64,000 nt of DNA, taken from assembly GCA_035763745.1 (NCBI GenBank), contig DASUAO010000057.1, positions 22,423 to 86,422 on the forward strand. Reading direction: 5' to 3'. Each line of letters begins with the position of its first letter. Position 1 is the stretch's first letter. The notes beneath the pieces were generated by a model. That model did not search any database. It saw nothing but the letters and a program-made list of their open reading frames with translations, and had not been told where the DNA came from. Source of the stretch: DASUAO01 sp035763745 (GTDB lineage Bacteria; Actinomycetota; Acidimicrobiia; IMCC26256; PALSA-555). Below are positions 61,694-64,000 of this stretch, piece after piece. The position numbers and the translations under genes were made by a program.

Positions 61694-62829
61694 CCGGGCA
61701 ACGGGGCGGGGTCTCCGCGCTCGACCCGAGCGAGCCAGGCGGTCGGCATCGAGAGCTCACCGACCGTCGGCAGGAACTCGGGTCCCGTCCACACCGGATC
61801 GAGCCCGCGCGGCCCGGCCTCCCGCTCGACTGCGGCCACGAACGCCTCGCCCACCTCGTACTGGCGGAGCTTGGAGTCGATCCCCACCAGCTTCGTGACG
61901 AGCCCGCCGAGTCCCCGGGTGCGGCGACGGCTCTGGAGCACCCGGGCCATGCGGGCCTGCCCGGCGACGTGCTCGCGTCCGAGCTCGTTCATGACCCGGT
62001 TCCCGTGCCCCTCGAGGACCGACATGAGGGCCTGCACCTTGGCGAGCGCGGCACGGTGCTCGGGCGTCGCGAGGACCGCGACGATGCCGCCGTCGTCGAG
62101 CGGGTTCTGGCCGCTGCGGATCTCGCCGGCGGCGCGCAGGAGCGCCGCGACGATCTTGCGCGGGTCGGGCTCGATGCCGCCGAGCGCGCCTTCGACGAGG
62201 CCGAGGAAGTAGTCCCGCATCCAGGGGACGCCCAGGAACTGCGCCCGATGGGTCACCTCGTGGATCGCGATCCACAGGCGGAAGTCGCGCGGGCGGAACG
62301 CGAACCGCTTCTCGATGGCGAGGATGTTGGCGCCGACGTAGTAGACGGCATCGCCCGTTGCGCCACGGTCGGCCGCGTCGTCGGGGACGAGGAGGTCGTA
62401 CTGGCCGAGCACCCGCTGGCTGAACCATCCGAGGAGCAGACCCAGCTCGGTGCCGGTGAGCGCGCGGCCGGCGGCGGCAAAGGGGCTGGACCGCAATCGC
62501 TCGCCGACGCGGTCCGTCAACGGACCCAGTAGTCGGCGCATGGAGGCGACGTTGGCCTCGACCCAGGAGCCCCGGTCGACGACGGACGCGACGGCCTGGC
62601 TCCCTGCGACGAGCCCCGTGTGGGCGCCGACGAGGGCCTCGGCCTCGGTGGTGACCGATGCGAAGTCGGGGTCGAGCGACCGCGCGAGATACGAGTCGGC
62701 GAGCGCCTCGCGCCCCGCGACGCGCCGAGCGACCCTCGTCGCGAGATCCCAGTCGACCGCAGCGCCCGCCCCCGCCCCCGCGTCCGCGTCCGCGTCCGCG
62801 TCGGGTTCGAGCGACGCGGACGCGCTCAT
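61690..62829 (-). CDS. Zincin-type metalloprotease (DUF2342 family)
   Basis: A 379-residue protein of the actinobacterial DUF2342 / F420-associated zincin family. The metal-binding motif is AIHEVTHRAQF (HExxH), and WMRDYFLGLVEGALGG and GHGNRVMNEL follow. The N-terminus holds a DADADADAGAGAGA run coded by short repeats, likely a flexible and slippage-prone linker. Substrate unknown. Adjacency to tilS and hpt matches Rv3626c. The ATG overlaps the stop of a 47-codon gene (ATGA). Confidence 0.88.
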   Translation of the reverse strand: MSASASLEPDADADADAGAGAGAAVDWDLATRVARRVAGREALADSYLARSLDPDFASVTTEAEALVGAHTGLVAGSQAVASVVDRGSWVEANVASMRRLLGPLTDRVGERLRSSPFAAAGRALTGTELGLLLGWFSQRVLGQYDLLVPDDAADRGATGDAVYYVGANILAIEKRFAFRPRDFRLWIAIHEVTHRAQFLGVPWMRDYFLGLVEGALGGIEPDPRKIVAALLRAAGEIRSGQNPLDDGGIVAVLATPEHRAALAKVQALMSVLEGHGNRVMNELGREHVAGQARMARVLQSRRRTRGLGGLVTKLVGIDSKLRQYEVGEAFVAAVEREAGPRGLDPVWTGPEFLPTVGELSMPTAWLARVERGDPAPLPG

Positions 62830-62969
62830 TCGACTCGCTTGCCCCGGTACCTGGGGATGAGCACCTTGCGGATGTAGCCGGTCGAGAGCCCGGCCGCGAC
62901 GGCGACGAAGCTGATCGCCAGGATCGGCGCGATCCAGTAGAACCAGTGGTACTGGGCGTCTGCGAGCAT
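62826..62969 (-). CDS. Small single-pass membrane protein, 47 residues
   Basis: An ORF of 48 codons starting MLADAQYHWFYWIAPILAI with one strong transmembrane helix (about 9-29) and a basic end (KVLIPRYRGKRVE), giving an N-out, C-in topology by the positive-inside rule. GGAG lies 3 bases before the ATG. Its TGA overlaps the metalloprotease ATG (ATGA), which argues strongly that it is translated. Function unknown; it might tether or regulate the protease. Confidence 0.7.
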   Translation of the reverse strand: MLADAQYHWFYWIAPILAISFVAVAAGLSTGYIRKVLIPRYRGKRVE

Positions 62970-63008
62970 CAGCTCCGGCGTCCTCTCTCCGCTATCGCGA
63001 TCTCGTGG

Positions 63009-63257
63009 TCATGCTAGGCCGGGTCGGTCTCGGTCCACTTCCATGCCGATCGACTCCGCGATCCGCCGGCGGAGACCCTCGGGCACCTCGTCCCGACATC
63101 GGGACGCGATCACCTGGCGGAGCTCGACCTCGAACTCGAAGCCCTGACCGCACGGCGGGCACTGTTCGAGGTGCCGGGTGATCACCCACCGCCGCCACAC
63201 GGTGAGCTCACCGTCGAGGTAGTGGTACATCCGGTGGAACGCCTTGTCGCAGTCCAT
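63009..63257 (-). CDS. Zinc-binding anti-sigma factor (RsrA-like)
   Basis: An 82-residue ZAS-type anti-sigma factor. HLEQCPPC (His29, Cys33, Cys36) is the HxxxCxxC core and an N-terminal Cys3 can complete the zinc or redox switch; in RsrA, disulfide formation here releases the sigma factor. It lacks a membrane helix, so it is cytoplasmic. It lies 18 bases after its sigma gene with a GAGGAAG ribosome site. Confidence 0.92.
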   Translation of the reverse strand: MDCDKAFHRMYHYLDGELTVWRRWVITRHLEQCPPCGQGFEFEVELRQVIASRCRDEVPEGLRRRIAESIGMEVDRDRPGLA

Positions 63258-63275
63258 CTCTGCTTCCTCAGCGCT

Positions 63276-63860
63276 TCACGCGGCCGGCCGGCCGGCGGGC
63301 TCGGGTACGAGGCCTCGTTCCTGTGCGAAGTCCAACAACCGCGCCTGGAGCTGCTTTCTTCCCCGGTGCAGCCGGCTCATCACGGTGCCGACCGGCACGT
63401 CCATGATCTTCGCGATCTCCTTGTAGGAGAAGCCCTCGACGTCGGCGAGCAGCACGGCCATGCGGAACTGCTCCGGCAACGCCTCGAGCGCCTGCTTCAC
63501 CGCGTCGTCGGGCATGGCGTCGAGCACCTCGGACTCCGGGGTGCGCTCGGCGGCGGCGGCCTCGAGCCCACCGATGCGCCGGTAGAGGACGTAGTCCTCC
63601 TTGTCGTCGAGCTCGGTCTCGTCGGGGCGGCGCTTCTTGGCCCGGTAGGTGTTGATGTAGGTGTTGGTGAGGATCTTGAACAGCCAGGCCCGCAGGTTGG
63701 TTCCGGCCTTGAAGCCCCCGAAGCCGCGGTAGCCGCGCAGGTACGTCTCCTGCACGAGGTCCTCCGCGTCGGCGGGATTGCGGGTCATGCGCATCGCGGC
63801 CGAGTAGAGCTGGTCCATGTAGGGCATCGCGAGCTCGGCGAACTCCGCCTGGTCGGCCAT
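63276..63860 (-). CDS. ECF sigma factor, SigR/SigH type
   Basis: A 194-residue extracytoplasmic-function sigma factor. Region 2 has DLVQETYLRGYRGF and NLRAWLFKILTNTYINTYR; region 4 carries the helix-turn-helix FSYKEIAKIMDVPVGTVMSRLHRGRKQL. The combination with an RsrA-like partner predicts a thiol-oxidation or heat-stress regulon. The ATG has TACTCT 7 bases upstream; I found no obvious GGAAT/GTT autoregulatory promoter in the 57-base gap. Confidence 0.93.
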   Translation of the reverse strand: MADQAEFAELAMPYMDQLYSAAMRMTRNPADAEDLVQETYLRGYRGFGGFKAGTNLRAWLFKILTNTYINTYRAKKRRPDETELDDKEDYVLYRRIGGLEAAAAERTPESEVLDAMPDDAVKQALEALPEQFRMAVLLADVEGFSYKEIAKIMDVPVGTVMSRLHRGRKQLQARLLDFAQERGLVPEPAGRPAA

Positions 63861-63867
63861 ACGGCCG

Positions 63868-63873
63868 AGAGTA
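63868..63873 (-). promoter_or_regulatory. Leaderless -10 element of the sigma factor gene
   Basis: TACTCT on the minus strand lies 7 bases before the ATG at 63860. Confidence 0.5.
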
Positions 63874-63917
63874 CCGGACGACCGGGACGACGACTCAGGC
63901 GGGGCGGGATGCCGCGG

Positions 63918-64000
63918 TCAGCAGGCCGCGTCGACGGTCTCCGCTTCGGTGCCGATCTCGCAGTCGTCCACATCCTCGACGGTCACCGGGATCACCGCGG
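63918..64000 (-). CDS. 3' end of a gene running off the window
   Basis: The minus strand is open from the window edge to a TGA at 63918-63920, reading AVIPVTVEDVDDCEIGTEAE and ending TVDAAC. The acidic, cysteine-containing tail gives no family clue. Too little is visible to be sure it is coding. Confidence 0.35.
   Translation of the reverse strand, partial: AVIPVTVEDVDDCEIGTEAETVDAAC

Noticed and set aside
62745..62830. GAC/GCG-type short repeats at the metalloprotease start as a mobile or CRISPR-like repeat
   Set aside because: They encode an in-frame DADADA/GAGAGA linker and have no spacers or target-site features.

Overview
The window is about 70% GC, has no phage, insertion sequence or CRISPR, and is packed with genes that often share start and stop codons. 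It looks like chromosomal core of a high-GC actinobacterium. Pointers are CarD, a SigR/RsrA-type sigma and anti-sigma pair, glucosyl-3-phosphoglycerate synthase, a PAC2 protein, a WS/DGAT acyltransferase, HemQ, a GlnR-type operator and many leaderless promoters. The order lysS-coaX-panC-DUF2520-folK-folB-folP-folE-hpt-tilS-metalloprotease, with clpC, radA, disA, carD, ispD, ispF, cysS and rlmB, follows the Rv3579c-Rv3627c region of Mycobacterium tuberculosis as I remember it. Several local departures (nadB-nadC beside panC, an extra gene inside the fol run, tRNA-Thr beside a DUF3263/LytR_C pair) suggest a deep-branching relative, perhaps Acidimicrobiia; this placement is inference.

Layout. 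1-2347 (+): CoA transferase (cut by the window edge), PAC2 protein, SRPBCC protein. 2384-9416 (-): M20 peptidase, metallo-beta-lactamase-fold hydrolase, amidase, WS/DGAT, an LPETG-anchored surface protein and a lipoprotein. 9481-12295 (+): AidB-like acyl-CoA dehydrogenase, an unknown protein, pyrE. 12311-17044 (-): Nudix hydrolase, then the nitrogen operon amt-glnB-glnD behind a GlnR-type operator. 17270-19070 (-): hemQ between two unknown genes. 19321-21090: groL under two CIRCE elements. 21097-25560: an Fe(III)-type ABC transporter and a divergent DtxR/MntR-type regulator whose overlapping leaderless promoters share one operator. 25607-27122 (-): threonine synthase and a CysO-like sulfur carrier. 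27463-32848: glucosylglycerate and trehalose genes. 32853-37755 (-): LytR_C protein, DUF3263 protein, tRNA-Thr, rlmB, cysS, ispF, ispD, carD. 37952-48170: Crp/Fnr regulator, dienelactone hydrolase, disA, radA, HAD hydrolase, methyltransferase, LppM-like lipoprotein, clpC, polyprenyl diphosphate synthase. 48167-50665 (-): alpha/beta hydrolase and two catalytically degenerate proteins. 50716-57235 (-): NAD, CoA and lysyl-tRNA operon. 57318-62969 (-): folate operon with hpt, tilS, a metalloprotease and a 47-residue membrane protein. 63009-63860 (-): anti-sigma and sigma factor; the last bases hold the 3' end of another gene.

Gene control is unusually legible. Eighteen start codons have TANNNT 6 to 9 bases upstream, as in actinobacterial leaderless promoters; twice the TAG stop codon of the preceding gene is itself the first half of that hexamer. 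Most remaining genes either show a Shine-Dalgarno sequence or are translationally coupled through ATGA, GTGA or TGATG junctions. A 38-base palindrome occurs twice with compensatory base changes, each time just past the stop of a minus-strand gene, and looks like a terminator family.

Most interesting points: the divergent metal-regulation switch at 24878-24901, the predicted pseudophosphatase inside the folate operon, the covarying palindrome, the leader peptide and operon of two trehalose-type glycosyltransferases, the CysO-ThrC pair, and the histone-like tail on CarD. All functions are read from sequence motifs and remembered family features; no database search was possible.
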